A DNA stretch of 64,000 nt from Ottowia sp. SB7-C50 (GTDB lineage: Bacteria; Pseudomonadota; Gammaproteobacteria; Burkholderiales; Burkholderiaceae_C), in NCBI RefSeq assembly GCF_033110285.1, contig NZ_CP136995.1:2914001-2978000 (forward strand), read 5' to 3'. The notes under the pieces are model-generated. The model was not told the origin of the DNA. It saw only the letters and a program-made list of their open reading frames with translations, and did no database searches. Shown here in pieces: positions 47,014 through 56,217 of this stretch. Position 1 is the stretch's first letter; every line of letters begins with the position of its first letter. Both the position numbers and the translations under genes were made by a program.

Positions 47014-49675
47014 TTAAGTAGGGCCTGAGACGGTCACCACGAGGTTTCCGGTCACGCTGTGTCCCACACTGTCCGTCAAACGAATTGGCACCGTGTAGGA
47101 GCCCGCTGCAGCATAGGCCCCGGTGAGTACCCCATTGGCGAGAGTAGCCCCGGTATCCAACCTGACCCAGGTGTAGGGCGACACACCACCCACGGCCTGC
47201 AATGCATAGCTGAACGGCACCCCTGTCGTCCCAGTAATGCCGATGGTGGTAATAGACAACGGGACGCCGATGTTCATCGTCAGGTTACCTTGCGCGATGG
47301 CACCCGCTTGATCGGTCACCGTGACCGCCACCGTATACGTGCCCGCCTGCGTTGGTGTTCCGCTGATCACACCACTCGGGTTCAACGTCAGTCCCGGCGG
47401 CATGGCTCCTGCCGATGTCCACGTGTACGGACTCACCCCGCCAGATACGGACAAGAGGTAAGAGTAGGGCACACCTGTCGCCGCGCTGATCGACGTGGTG
47501 CCTATCTCGATCGAGGCACCCGACACCGTGATGATGAGAGTTCCTGTCACGCTGGTACCTACGGCATCGGTCAAACGGATAGGTATGGTGTACGTGCCCG
47601 CCACCGAATAGGACCCCGTAAATACCCCATTCGTGAGCGTTGCACCGGTATCCAACCTCGTCCACGTATAGGGCGACACCCCACCGACTGCCTGCATCGC
47701 ATAGTTAAACGGAATGCTGGTCACCGCACTGATGCTCGTGGTGCTGATCGCCAAAGGCGCACCGATGTTGATCGTGAGGTTACGTTGCGCCGTGGCTCCC
47801 ATCCGATCGACAACGCTCAACGCGACCGTATACGCACCCGCCAGCGTCGGCGTACCACTGATCAGTCCGCTTGAACTCAAGGTCAGGCCTGGCGGCATGG
47901 CTCCTGCCGATGTCCACGTGTACGGACTCACCCCGCCAGATACGGACAAGAGGTAAGAGTAGGGCACACCTGTCGCCGCGCTGATCGACGTGGTGCCTAT
48001 CTCGATCGAGGCACCCGACACCGTGATGATGAGAGTTCCTGTCACGCTGGTACCTACGGCATCGGTCAAACGGATAGGTATGGTGTACGTGCCCGCCACC
48101 GAATAGGACCCCGTAAATACCCCATTCGTGAGCGTTGCACCGGTATCCAACCTCGTCCACGTATAGGGCGACACCCCACCGACTGCCTGCATCGCATAGT
48201 TAAACGGAATGCTGGTCACCGCACTGATGCTCGTGGTGCTGATCGCCAAAGGCAAATCTATGGTGATCGTAAGGTTACGTTGCGCGGTCGCTCCCGTCTG
48301 ATCGGTCACACGAACTACAACGGAATACGTGCCTGCCAGTGTCGGCGTACCACTGATCACACCACCCGCACTCAACTTCAGTCCCGGCGGCATAGACCCC
48401 ACCACCGACCACGTGTAAGGACTCACCCCCCCCGGATGCGGACAAGGCATACGAAAAAACCATGCCTGTCGCGCCGCTTATCGACGTGGTGTCGATCTTG
48501 ATCGGCGCACCTGAGATCGTGACCGTGACGGCGGCTTCCTGATAGGCGCCGAAGAAATCCGTCACGCGAACCTTCACGACATAGGCTCCAGGAGAGGCAA
48601 GGGGCGTACCTCGGATCACTCCATCATTGCTCAACGATAGGCCCGCAGGCAACGTACCTGAACTGATCGTCCACCGATAAGGCGGTGTTCCGTTGCTAGC
48701 CTCGAGTGCTTGTGCAAACGGAACGCCATTGTCCGCTTGGAGGGCCATTGGGTTAAGTGCAAGCGGCAGAGACGACAGGCCATCGATAACAGGAACGGTC
48801 GTCCACTGCACAATCGGATCCTGAATACCGTTGGCAACGTTGTTGTCATAGCGATCAGCCCGCAATTCCAGCAAGATCACCCCTCGTGCCGCGCCACTGG
48901 ACAAGGAAAACAGGGCCACGCCACTTCGGGTGGCTACTTGCACTACGGTGCCGCTCTGGGCATCGGACAGAAGCCTAGCGTCCATGGCAGCAGCCGAATT
49001 CTGAATGATGCGGACCTGAACGTTGGCTGCCGACGGATCAGGAATCGGCTGCACAAAATCGTCCATGACCACCGCATTGATGCCAATGTTGCTGGGAATG
49101 TTGTTGACGTTATACCTGGTCCCAAGATAGCTCGACGTGGCAACCGCGTATACGCTCGCCGCCTTGCCTGTCCCTGCCCCGCCGCCGACGGTGATGTTGA
49201 CGCTGGCGCTGTACACCTTGCTATCACGCGGGTCGGTCACCGCACAGGTAATGGTCGCGATACCCGTCTGATTTCCCGCGTGAAAATGGAATGAGTTTCC
49301 ACCTGCGTTGGAGCCCAGCGTGATGGAGCGATAAGCCAACGGGTTTTTCTTGCCGTCCTCGTGGCTGGAATCGCCATCCAGGTAGTAAAGAGAACCCGTA
49401 TCCAGGCCGCCCGCCACATTGCACGCAAAAATATCCTTGCCGCCTGGAACAGGGGCGCTACCCTTCTTGGCATCCACGTAAAGGGTCGTGGTGTAAGGAG
49501 CATTCGCGCCTATGCCAGCCGCCACGTGCCCCACATTGACAGGCAGGTTGGTCTTTTCCGCACGCAACGTAATGCTGTATTGCTCCTGCGTCGCGCCGGC
49601 GCTGCCGCCCCCGCCGCCGCATGCTGACAAGAGAGCTGCCACCGTAAGTCCGAGCGCCAAGCCTAGCTTTCGCAT
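47014..49675 (-). CDS. Ig-like repeat lipoprotein, candidate surface adhesin; frame broken as read
   Basis: Two frames join to about 886 residues. The N-terminus is a lipoprotein signal (MRKLGLALGLTVAALLSAC, Cys at 19, Gly next, compatible with outer-membrane sorting) followed by GGGGG. A less repetitive region follows (about 20-305), then seven Ig-like (He_PIG) repeats of about 80 residues alternating between two types, one with MPPGL and SGTPT, the other with TRLDTGATLTNG. Two repeats of each type are nearly or fully identical. The frames join at the eight-C run 48426-48433; seven would restore ASGGVSPYTW. Function is unknown. Its place between pilQ and aroK and its surface architecture suggest a pilus-associated adhesin. 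Confidence 0.8.
47396..47758 (-). repeat. Perfect tandem repeat in the Ig-like gene, copy A
   Basis: 363 bases identical, as read by eye, to 47891-48253 at a spacing of 495 bases (165 codons, two Ig-like domains). Perfect identity over coding DNA indicates recent duplication or gene conversion. Confidence 0.9.
47891..48253 (-). repeat. Perfect tandem repeat in the Ig-like gene, copy B
   Basis: Second copy of the 363-base identical block; the 132 bases between the copies are similar to, but not the same as, the flanking repeats. Recombination between copies would remove or add exactly 165 codons and keep the frame. Confidence 0.9.
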
Positions 49676-49715
49676 ATCACCAACCTATGTCTAAATGGAA
49701 CCAAACAAATGGCGC

Positions 49716-51863
49716 TTACCGGACCGCGCCGCGATCCGAAATCATCTTCGGTGTGATGAACACCAGCATTTCCTGCTTGTCCGCCTGACGCGTCTTTTGC
49801 TTGAACAGGTTGCCCAACACCGGGATGTCGCCCAGCATCGGCACCTTGTTTTCGCTCTCGCGCTCAGTCAATTCGAAGATGCCGCCGATCACCACCGTAC
49901 CGCCGTTTTCCACCAGCACTTGCGTCTTGACGCGCTTGGTGTTGATGGACATGCCGCCCTCCACCGCGGTGCCAGGACTGTCTTTGTTCACATCCAGGTC
50001 GAGGATGATGTTGCCTTCTGGAGTGATCTGCGGTGTCACCTCGAGCTTCAGCACAGCCTTGCGAAAAGCGATCGACGTCGCGCCGCTCGACGTCGCCTGC
50101 TGATAGGGAAATTCGGTACCCTGCTCGATCAGCGCCTTGGTCTGATCGGCCGTCACCACGCGAGGGCTCGAGACTACCCTGCCCTTACCGTCTGCTTCGA
50201 GCGCAGAAATTTCGAGGTTGAGAAACCGGTTCGCTGCCGAGCTGAACAGCGAAATCGCGAATGTCGAAGGCGACACGCCGCCGAAGCCCGATGCCGGCAA
50301 GTTGACCATCTGAGACGCCAGCGACGTTGCGCCGGACGCACCCGTGGTCGCACTGATGGCATCATAGTTGGCGCCCAATGCGAGGCGATTACCACTGCCA
50401 ATGCTATAGCCGGGGTCGCCACCGCGAATACCGCGAAGGTCAGCCCCGCCCAGCTTCACGCCCAGTGATTTGCCAAAGGTATCGGTGGCCTCCACAATCC
50501 GCGCTTCTATCAGCACCTGGCGTACCGGCACGTCCAGTTTGGCAATCATTTCTTGTATCTGGTTCAGCCGAGAGGGAATGTCGGAGACGAAAAGCTGGTT
50601 GGTACGAGGCTCGGCAATCACGGTGCCACGCGAACTCAGCAAACCACGGCTACCCACTGTTCCGCTGGCGCCTCCGCCACCGGCACGAGACAGTTGAAGC
50701 GCGATGTCGGCAGCCTTGGTGTAATTCAGCTGGAAGGATTGGGTCCGCGCCGGCTCAAGATCACGAATTGCGGCCTGCGATTCAAGCTCTGCCTTCTCCT
50801 TGGCCGCGAGTTCCTCCTTGGGAGCAATCTGCAGCACGTTACCGCTGCGCTTCATGCCAAGGCTCTTGGCCTGCAAGATGATGTCCAGCGCCTGGTCCCA
50901 CGGAACATCCTTCAGGCGCAGCGTCAGACTGCCCTGAACCGTGTCGGAGGTGACGATGTTGAAGTTGGTGAAGTCGGCAATCACCTGCAGCAAGGAGCGG
51001 ACATCGATGTTTTGAAAGTTCAGTGACAACTTTTCGCCGCGATAGCCGGGACCATCGGTCAACTTGTCGGCACTGGTTTTCTGTTGACGCACTTCGACGA
51101 CCAGTTGGTTGTCGCTCTGGTAGGCGCTGTGCTCCCAGAGTCCCTTGGGCTCGATCACCATTCGCACTCGATCACCGGTCTGTACAGCCGTGACAGTCTG
51201 GACCGGGGTGCCAAAATCGGTCACATCGAGCCTGCGGCGTAGGCCCTCCGGCAAGCTGCTGCGCAGGAACTCGACCACCAAGGTCTGGCCTTGCTGCCGG
51301 ATATCTACGCCCACCTGATTGTTTACCAGATCGACTATCACGCGACCGCTGTTTTCAACGCCGCGCCGGAAGTCGATGTCACGCAAAGGTAGTGCAAGTT
51401 CGTTGCCCCCTTCGGCGAATGCGCGAGAAGGCCCTGGTGCGGATTGGGCTGCGACGGACACCGGGTCCAGCGAAACCAGCAGCGAACGGCCCTGAATCTC
51501 GGCGCGATAGTTCGTCGCTTGATTAAGATTGAGGACCACGCGCGCGCGGTCGTCCGCCTGCGCCACCTGAGCGAGACGCAGGTTGCCGTGGTTAAGATCG
51601 ACAGAGTTGTGCGCAAGATCGCTCTTCACGCCGCGAAAATCCAGGGCAATACGCGGCGGCATCTGCACCACGAACCCGGTTGGCAGCGTGATTAGCGGTT
51701 CGCTCAGATCAATACGCACAACCTCTGCGCCACCCTGGATTGAGCTAGAGATGGATTGAATGCGTGGCTGCGCCTGGCAGATGCCCACCAAACCAAACGC
51801 CAACACACATCCGATCCACCAAGTGCCGAACACGCACGCAGCCGCTTCCCACCACTTCCTCAT
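49716..51863 (-). CDS. pilQ: Type IV pilus secretin PilQ
   Basis: Outer-membrane channel through which the pilus fibre passes. The 715-residue protein has a signal sequence (about 1-32), AMIN domains that bind peptidoglycan (from AEVVRIDLSEPLI and again ALPLRDIDFRR), STN/N-domains (KLSLNFQNIDVRSLLQVIAD near 285-305), and the secretin core ending with the classic ENKVPMLGDIPVLGNLF and VFITPKMI. The ATG at 51863 has AGGAG upstream and overlaps the pilP stop (ATGA); a 15-residue extension upstream is less likely. Pilotins and PilP help its assembly. An Ig-like gene, not aroK, comes next. Confidence 0.96.
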   Translation of the reverse strand: MRKWWEAAACVFGTWWIGCVLAFGLVGICQAQPRIQSISSSIQGGAEVVRIDLSEPLITLPTGFVVQMPPRIALDFRGVKSDLAHNSVDLNHGNLRLAQVAQADDRARVVLNLNQATNYRAEIQGRSLLVSLDPVSVAAQSAPGPSRAFAEGGNELALPLRDIDFRRGVENSGRVIVDLVNNQVGVDIRQQGQTLVVEFLRSSLPEGLRRRLDVTDFGTPVQTVTAVQTGDRVRMVIEPKGLWEHSAYQSDNQLVVEVRQQKTSADKLTDGPGYRGEKLSLNFQNIDVRSLLQVIADFTNFNIVTSDTVQGSLTLRLKDVPWDQALDIILQAKSLGMKRSGNVLQIAPKEELAAKEKAELESQAAIRDLEPARTQSFQLNYTKAADIALQLSRAGGGGASGTVGSRGLLSSRGTVIAEPRTNQLFVSDIPSRLNQIQEMIAKLDVPVRQVLIEARIVEATDTFGKSLGVKLGGADLRGIRGGDPGYSIGSGNRLALGANYDAISATTGASGATSLASQMVNLPASGFGGVSPSTFAISLFSSAANRFLNLEISALEADGKGRVVSSPRVVTADQTKALIEQGTEFPYQQATSSGATSIAFRKAVLKLEVTPQITPEGNIILDLDVNKDSPGTAVEGGMSINTKRVKTQVLVENGGTVVIGGIFELTERESENKVPMLGDIPVLGNLFKQKTRQADKQEMLVFITPKMISDRGAVR

Positions 51864-52402
51864 TTCGTGTTCTCCTGAAGCTCCAACGTCGTACGGCGTT
51901 CGATCCATTCCCCCGCTGCGTCCTGAACGATCTCTCTCAGCGCAATTTCGCTCTCTAAAACCTTCGTCACTCGTCCGTAGTTGAGTCCAAGGTAGTTGCC
52001 GACCCGCACCTGATGCAGCAGTGTGTCCACCTTCACCAACGCCACGCGCTGACCTGCACGGTCAAGGCTGCCAACCATTCTCATGGCATCGAGCGGATAC
52101 GCTTCCAGAGGCTCCCTGCGCCGGTTGAGTTCTGGAGTCAACAAAGCAGTGCTGACACCAAGTGGTCCGCTCTCGCGCCGCAGCACCTGGGTCAGTCGAT
52201 CCATAGAGAACGCATCGACGGAAGTGTTGCCCGTGTACGCTAGCGGCAAATAACGCGTCGGTTCGGTCAAGGGTGACACCTTAGGCACCATGTTGCGGCG
52301 CAAATCCGCCATCCATTGGTTCAGGTCCTCATTGCTTGCAGCGCAACTTGCGACGCCTATCACGGCGACGCCTGCGATCAGGGCGCACGCAACGCGCTTC
52401 AT
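51860..52402 (-). CDS. pilP: Type IV pilus assembly lipoprotein PilP
   Basis: Inner-membrane lipoprotein that links PilN/PilO to the PilQ secretin. The 180-residue product has a lipobox VIGVASC (Cys at about 20), an extended linker (about 24-60), and a C-terminal HR domain (VRVGNYLGLNYGRVTKVLES, about 131-150), with the family tail GEWIERRTTLELQE. Overlaps on both sides (ATGA) show translational coupling with pilO and pilQ. The whole pilOPQ segment is now downstream of an IS element. Confidence 0.93.
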   Translation of the reverse strand: MKRVACALIAGVAVIGVASCAASNEDLNQWMADLRRNMVPKVSPLTEPTRYLPLAYTGNTSVDAFSMDRLTQVLRRESGPLGVSTALLTPELNRRREPLEAYPLDAMRMVGSLDRAGQRVALVKVDTLLHQVRVGNYLGLNYGRVTKVLESEIALREIVQDAAGEWIERRTTLELQENTK

Positions 52403-53073
52403 TTCTTGGCTTTCGGTTTCGCAGCGGCCTTTTGCGCCGCAATTTCTTCGGAATCGAGATATCGGTAGGTTTTGGCGGTGGCCTCGAGCGACAACACGTT
52501 ACTGCCGGCGGTGGGTGCGATCGACAGGTTGTTGAGCGTCACAATGCGAGAAAGATTGGCGATATCAGCCGCGAAGGCGCCGATGTCGTGGTAGCGGCCG
52601 CTCACCTTCAGTGCGATCGGAAGTTCGGCGTAGTAGTCCTTCACAACAAGTTGTCCGGGGCGAAACAGATCGAACTGCAGACTGCGGCCCAGGCCCGCTT
52701 GGTTGATGTCTGAAAGCAGTGCATCCATCTCTGCCTTGCTGGGCAACTGCTTCTCCAGCAGGTTCACGTACTGGATCACCTGCGCGCGCTGCTTCTTCAA
52801 TTCGTCGAGGCTCACGGCTTTCTGAAGCTTGTCCTTGTACTGAGCGCGTAACGTGAGTTCCTTGGCACGCTCAGTTTCCAGTTCTTCATCGACATTCTTC
52901 AACCACAGAAACCACAGCAACACGAGCACGAGGGCCGCCACGAGAACGAACAGCGCATAACGCGGCAAATCGGGCCACGAGGAGGGGTCTCGCGTGTCGA
53001 GACCACGGAACTGCGTTCCAAGCTTCTGTAGCGACTCGGAGACGGAGATTTTTTGGGGGACTGCGCGTGCCAT
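52399..53073 (-). CDS. pilO: Type IV pilus inner-membrane protein PilO
   Basis: Forms heterodimers with PilN in the inner-membrane alignment subcomplex. The 224-residue bitopic protein has a short cytoplasmic N-terminus, one membrane helix (ALFVLVAALVLVLLWFLWL, about 41-59), a coiled coil (about 60-110) and a periplasmic ferredoxin-like domain (IALKVSGRYHDIGAFAADIA, about 152-171). The start is 11 bases from the end of an IS5-family element that separates it from pilN; the gene is intact. It overlaps pilP by four bases. Confidence 0.93.
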   Translation of the reverse strand: MARAVPQKISVSESLQKLGTQFRGLDTRDPSSWPDLPRYALFVLVAALVLVLLWFLWLKNVDEELETERAKELTLRAQYKDKLQKAVSLDELKKQRAQVIQYVNLLEKQLPSKAEMDALLSDINQAGLGRSLQFDLFRPGQLVVKDYYAELPIALKVSGRYHDIGAFAADIANLSRIVTLNNLSIAPTAGSNVLSLEATAKTYRYLDSEEIAAQKAAAKPKAKK

Positions 53074-53079
53074 GATGAC

Positions 53080-53083
53080 CTAG
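53080..53083. repeat. Left target-site duplication, CTAG
   Basis: CTAG directly flanks the IS end here and again at 54245-54248. Four bases with a CTAG/YTAR target is typical of the IS5 group. This copy is only six bases upstream of the pilO ATG. Confidence 0.8.
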
Positions 53084-54244
53084 GGAAGCTCTGCGCAATG
53101 CACATTGAGATGTGCTGATGGCGTCCAATCGATCTGAGATGCTGCTTCGAGCCGCTGCGTAGTGACATCGCGGCCGTCGAGGGCCGGTTTTGAGGCCTTT
53201 CGGCCACCTGCAGGCGGACTCATGCCTGCAGGCCCATCAAGGCTTTGCGCGCCATCCACAGATTGGACAGCGCAAACAGCGTGTGCAGTTGCGCCGTGTT
53301 CTTGGCCAGGCCCCGATAGCGCACCTTCACATAGCCGAACTGGCGTTTGATCACCCGAAACGGGTGTTCGACCTTGGCCCGGATGCTGGCCTTGATGCGT
53401 TCGAGTTGCTCGGTCAACTCGTCTTTCAGGCGGCCGTGATCCAGCAATTTGCGCTTGCCCGGGCGCATGGCGATGTTCCAGCGCACGCCGGCCTTGGCAT
53501 CGGGCCGTTTGTCGGCGCCCAGGTAGCCGGCATCACCCCAGGCTTGCACTTCCTCGCCGTGCAGCAAGGTGTTGGCCTCAACCACATCATTGACGCTGCC
53601 CGCCGTGCCGCGCACGGTGTGCACAAGGCCTGAGTCGGCGTCCACACCGATGTGGGCCTTCATGCCGAAATACCACTGGTTGCCCTTCTTGCTTTGCTTC
53701 ATCTGCGGGTCGCGCTGGCCCGAGGCGTTCTTGGTCGAACTCGGGGCGGCGATCAGCGTGGCGTCCACCACGGTGCCGGCGCGCAGCAGCAGGCCCTTGG
53801 CGCCCAGCAGTTCATTGACCAGCGCCAGGATCTGGGCGCTGAGCTTGTGGTCTTCGAGCAGGCGGCGGAATCGAAGGATCGTGGTTTCGTCGGGTACGGC
53901 CGTATCCCAGTTCAGGCCCGCGAACTCGCGAAACAGCGGCACGTCGTGCAGCGCTTCTTCCATGGCTGGATCACTCAAGCCGAACCATTGCTGCATGAAG
54001 TGAATGCGCAGCATCGTCTGCACGGCAAAGGGCGGGCGACCCCGTCTGCCTTCAGGTGCGTAGGGCGCGATCAGTTCCACCAACGCCGCCCACGGCACCA
54101 CGCGTTCCATCTGCGCCAGGAACTCGCGCTTGCGCGTGCGCTTGGTGGTCAGGTTCAGACCCAGCTCGGCTTGCTTCATGGCGGCGATTGTGGCTCGAAA
54201 TCGCAACGCTCAGCACATCGCAGGACGAATTACGCAGACCTTCC
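53084..54244 (-). mobile_element. IS5-family insertion sequence in the pil operon
   Basis: A 1161-base element. The ends are inverted: GGAAGCTCTGCG (left) and, on the other strand, GGAAGGTCTGCG (right), one mismatch in twelve. The GGAAG tip and four-base CTAG duplication match IS5. It carries one intact transposase (53220-54179) in the same direction as the pil genes, with 136 bases on the left and 65 on the right. It inserted at the CTAG containing the pilN stop codon, leaving both neighbouring genes intact but breaking the pilN-pilO join. The intact ends and frame suggest a recent insertion. Confidence 0.9.
53220..54179 (-). CDS. IS5-family DDE transposase
   Basis: A 319-residue transposase. 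The N-terminal helical part includes RRGRPPFAVQTMLRIHFMQQ and WFGLSDPAMEEALHD, the DUF772-like block of IS5 elements. The DDE catalytic core includes the first Asp in GTVVDATLI, the second in WGDAGYLGADKR and Glu in KVEHPFRVIKRQFG; KKGNQWYFGMKAHIGVDADS is a strong IS5 signature. The ATG at 54179 gives the common start KQAELGL; a nine-residue extension upstream lies toward the IS end. The frame is uninterrupted, so it is probably active. Confidence 0.94.
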   Translation of the reverse strand: MKQAELGLNLTTKRTRKREFLAQMERVVPWAALVELIAPYAPEGRRGRPPFAVQTMLRIHFMQQWFGLSDPAMEEALHDVPLFREFAGLNWDTAVPDETTILRFRRLLEDHKLSAQILALVNELLGAKGLLLRAGTVVDATLIAAPSSTKNASGQRDPQMKQSKKGNQWYFGMKAHIGVDADSGLVHTVRGTAGSVNDVVEANTLLHGEEVQAWGDAGYLGADKRPDAKAGVRWNIAMRPGKRKLLDHGRLKDELTEQLERIKASIRAKVEHPFRVIKRQFGYVKVRYRGLAKNTAQLHTLFALSNLWMARKALMGLQA

Positions 54245-54248
54245 CTAG
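54245..54248. repeat. Right target-site duplication, CTAG (contains the pilN stop)
   Basis: Second copy of the CTAG duplication. On the minus strand the TAG stop of pilN is the first three bases of this copy of CTAG, so the insertion did not alter the PilN sequence. Confidence 0.8.
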
Positions 54249-54853
54249 GAAGACGTGGCACGTTCAGCGGCCGACGCTGCCTTGGGCGCGTCGCTGGCGC
54301 GCTGCAGTTGCACGCGCACGGTGAAGTTGTAAACGCGGCGCTGTTCACGCGGGCTAAGCGCCAGATTGGTTGCCACGATCTCGATCAACTCAGGCCTGGA
54401 CACCCAATGGCTGTTGCGCGACAAATTGCGAAGCAACTCGGAAACGCGCTCGTTCGACTGCGCCACCCCGGTCAACAGAACGTTCTGGTTTTCCTGCTTG
54501 ATGCCTTTCAGATAGATGCCGTCCGGCAGTTGCAGCACCGATTCGTTCAGCAGGTGCACCGGCAGATTACGGTCAGCCTGCAAATCCTCCACAGCCTGCT
54601 GACGCGCGCGGAGAGCAGCAATCTCATCTTGAAGCGACGCGATCTCCTTGATCTCGTCGTCCAACTTCTTGATCTCAGTCGTGAGAAACGCGTTGCGATC
54701 CTGCTGATTGCCGATCTCGTGCTGATACCAGAGGTAGACGCAGCCAGCGATCAACGCTCCCAGGAGCACAGACGCGCCGAGAGATGCGTTGAACGCTTGA
54801 CGCGCCCGCTTGCGCGCCAACTCGCGGTGAGGAAGCAGGTTGATCAGGATCAC
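54245..54853 (-). CDS. pilN: Type IV pilus inner-membrane protein PilN
   Basis: Bitopic partner of PilO. The 202-residue protein begins ILINLLPHRE, the conserved peptide that binds PilM, then a membrane helix (ASLGASVLLGALIAGCVYLW, about 23-42), a coiled coil (about 45-90) and a periplasmic domain with KGIKQENQNVLLTGVAQS. A GTG start at 54853 is chosen because it overlaps the pilM stop as GTGA and places INLLPHR at the correct position; no ATG fits. The stop TAG lies inside the IS5 target duplication, so the C-terminus is native. Confidence 0.93.
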   Translation of the reverse strand: MILINLLPHRELARKRARQAFNASLGASVLLGALIAGCVYLWYQHEIGNQQDRNAFLTTEIKKLDDEIKEIASLQDEIAALRARQQAVEDLQADRNLPVHLLNESVLQLPDGIYLKGIKQENQNVLLTGVAQSNERVSELLRNLSRNSHWVSRPELIEIVATNLALSPREQRRVYNFTVRVQLQRASDAPKAASAAERATSS

Positions 54854-55926
54854 CGCAAAAACCTCCGCATGGCCAGACCGCAGGCAGTCAGGTACGAGGG
54901 CACCTCGCGCTGTATCTTTTTCTCGCGCACCGCACGGCCAAACGCCATGCCATAGAACGGATTGACCACGTGACAAGGGAAAGCCGTGTACTTCGTAACC
55001 GCTTCGCGCAATCCCTCCAGGCTCGCCGTGCCGCCCGCCAGCAGGATGTGGTCGACCCTGTTGTAGGGCGTACTGGTGAAAAAGAACTTGAGCGCCCGAT
55101 CAATTTCCTGAGACAAGGATTCGACATACGGTGCCAGCACTACGTTGGAGTAGTCGCGAGGCAACTCGCCAGCACGCTTCTTGTTCTCGGCCTCGTCCTG
55201 GGTGAAGCCGTACTGGCGCACCAGCAACTGCGTCAATTGCGCACCACCAAATACCAACTCACGCTCATAGATCAGATCGTCATTGCGCAACACTTGGAGT
55301 CCTGACGTGGCCGCACCAATTTCGAACAGCGCGATCACAGCATCAGCCCCGCCCCCCGGCAAGCGCTCCACCACACGGCCGGTCGCCAGGCGCGCAGCGT
55401 AATTTTCGACGTCCATCACAACAGGTGAGAGGCCTGCAGCTTCCGCCATTCCCTGGCGATCCTCGACCTTCTCCTTACGTGACGCAGCGATCACCACCTC
55501 TACGTCGCCAATCGATGTCGTGCTCGGCCCCGCCACGCAGAAGTCGAGCGTCACTTCGTCCAGCGGGAAGGGAATGTACTGGTTCGCCTCGGATTCGACC
55601 TGGACTTCCATCTCCCTCTCACTCAGGCCGGCCGGTAAAATGATCTTCTTGCTGATCACCGCCGACGCCGGTAAAGCCATCGCTACATTCTTTGTCCGCG
55701 TGCCCGTCTTGCCCAGCAGCCTACGCGTGGCTCCCACCACTTCATCGAATTTCTCGATATTGCCGTCGGTCACCCAGCCACGCTCGAGCGGCTCTATGCC
55801 ACAGCGCTCCAGCGTCAGGTTGCCAGAACGATCCCGTCCCAACTCAACCAGCTTCAGGCTGGATGAACTGACGTCGAGCCCGATCAGGGGCGCCGGTTGA
55901 CGGCTGAACAATGACCCAGTGCTCAA
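54850..55926 (-). CDS. pilM: Type IV pilus assembly ATPase-like protein PilM
   Basis: Cytoplasmic actin-like protein that binds the PilN N-terminus. The 358-residue product has the nucleotide-binding blocks IGLDVSSSSLKLVELGRD (15-32), FEIGAATSGLQVL (about 199-211) and ILLAGGTASLEGL (near the C-terminus), the usual phosphate and adenosine loops of the FtsA/MreB fold. The region between pilM and the divergent ponA is the operon's likely promoter, though no clear box could be fixed. The stop overlaps pilN as GTGA. Confidence 0.94.
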   Translation of the reverse strand: MSTGSLFSRQPAPLIGLDVSSSSLKLVELGRDRSGNLTLERCGIEPLERGWVTDGNIEKFDEVVGATRRLLGKTGTRTKNVAMALPASAVISKKIILPAGLSEREMEVQVESEANQYIPFPLDEVTLDFCVAGPSTTSIGDVEVVIAASRKEKVEDRQGMAEAAGLSPVVMDVENYAARLATGRVVERLPGGGADAVIALFEIGAATSGLQVLRNDDLIYERELVFGGAQLTQLLVRQYGFTQDEAENKKRAGELPRDYSNVVLAPYVESLSQEIDRALKFFFTSTPYNRVDHILLAGGTASLEGLREAVTKYTAFPCHVVNPFYGMAFGRAVREKKIQREVPSYLTACGLAMRRFLR

Positions 55927-56217
55927 GACGAAGATCCTGTTACTTAATACTACAGGATGGAGTCAGACAACACACCCTCCATCGTGACGGGAATCCTAGC
56001 AGGTAGCCATAAGAAGGCGATTTTTCCTGCCTGCAGCTCGTTGCCAAAAACTAACGTAAATGGACAATTCCTTACGCATTGCAGCATACACGAACGAAGG
56101 TTCGTTGGGGGCGTCTGGCGGTGACTTTGAACTGCACGGACAATCACGTTTTTTTGGCGCCGAGCGACGTGTGCCTGATCTGTCACCCAAAGGTGCTCAT
56201 TAATTTACCGGTGCCCT
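55927..56217. promoter_or_regulatory. Divergent intergenic region between pilM and ponA
   Basis: A 291-base gap that is clearly richer in A/T than the surrounding genes and must contain promoters for both the pil operon (minus) and ponA (plus). TTAATTTACCGG lies just before the ponA ATG, and several TA-rich hexamers appear on both strands, but no convincing -35/-10 pair was identified. No small gene was recognised in it. Confidence 0.4.

Noticed and set aside
47396..48253. Tandem repeats in the Ig-like gene as an insertion or CRISPR element
   Set aside because: The repeats are in-frame coding repeats of 165 codons matching Ig-like domains.
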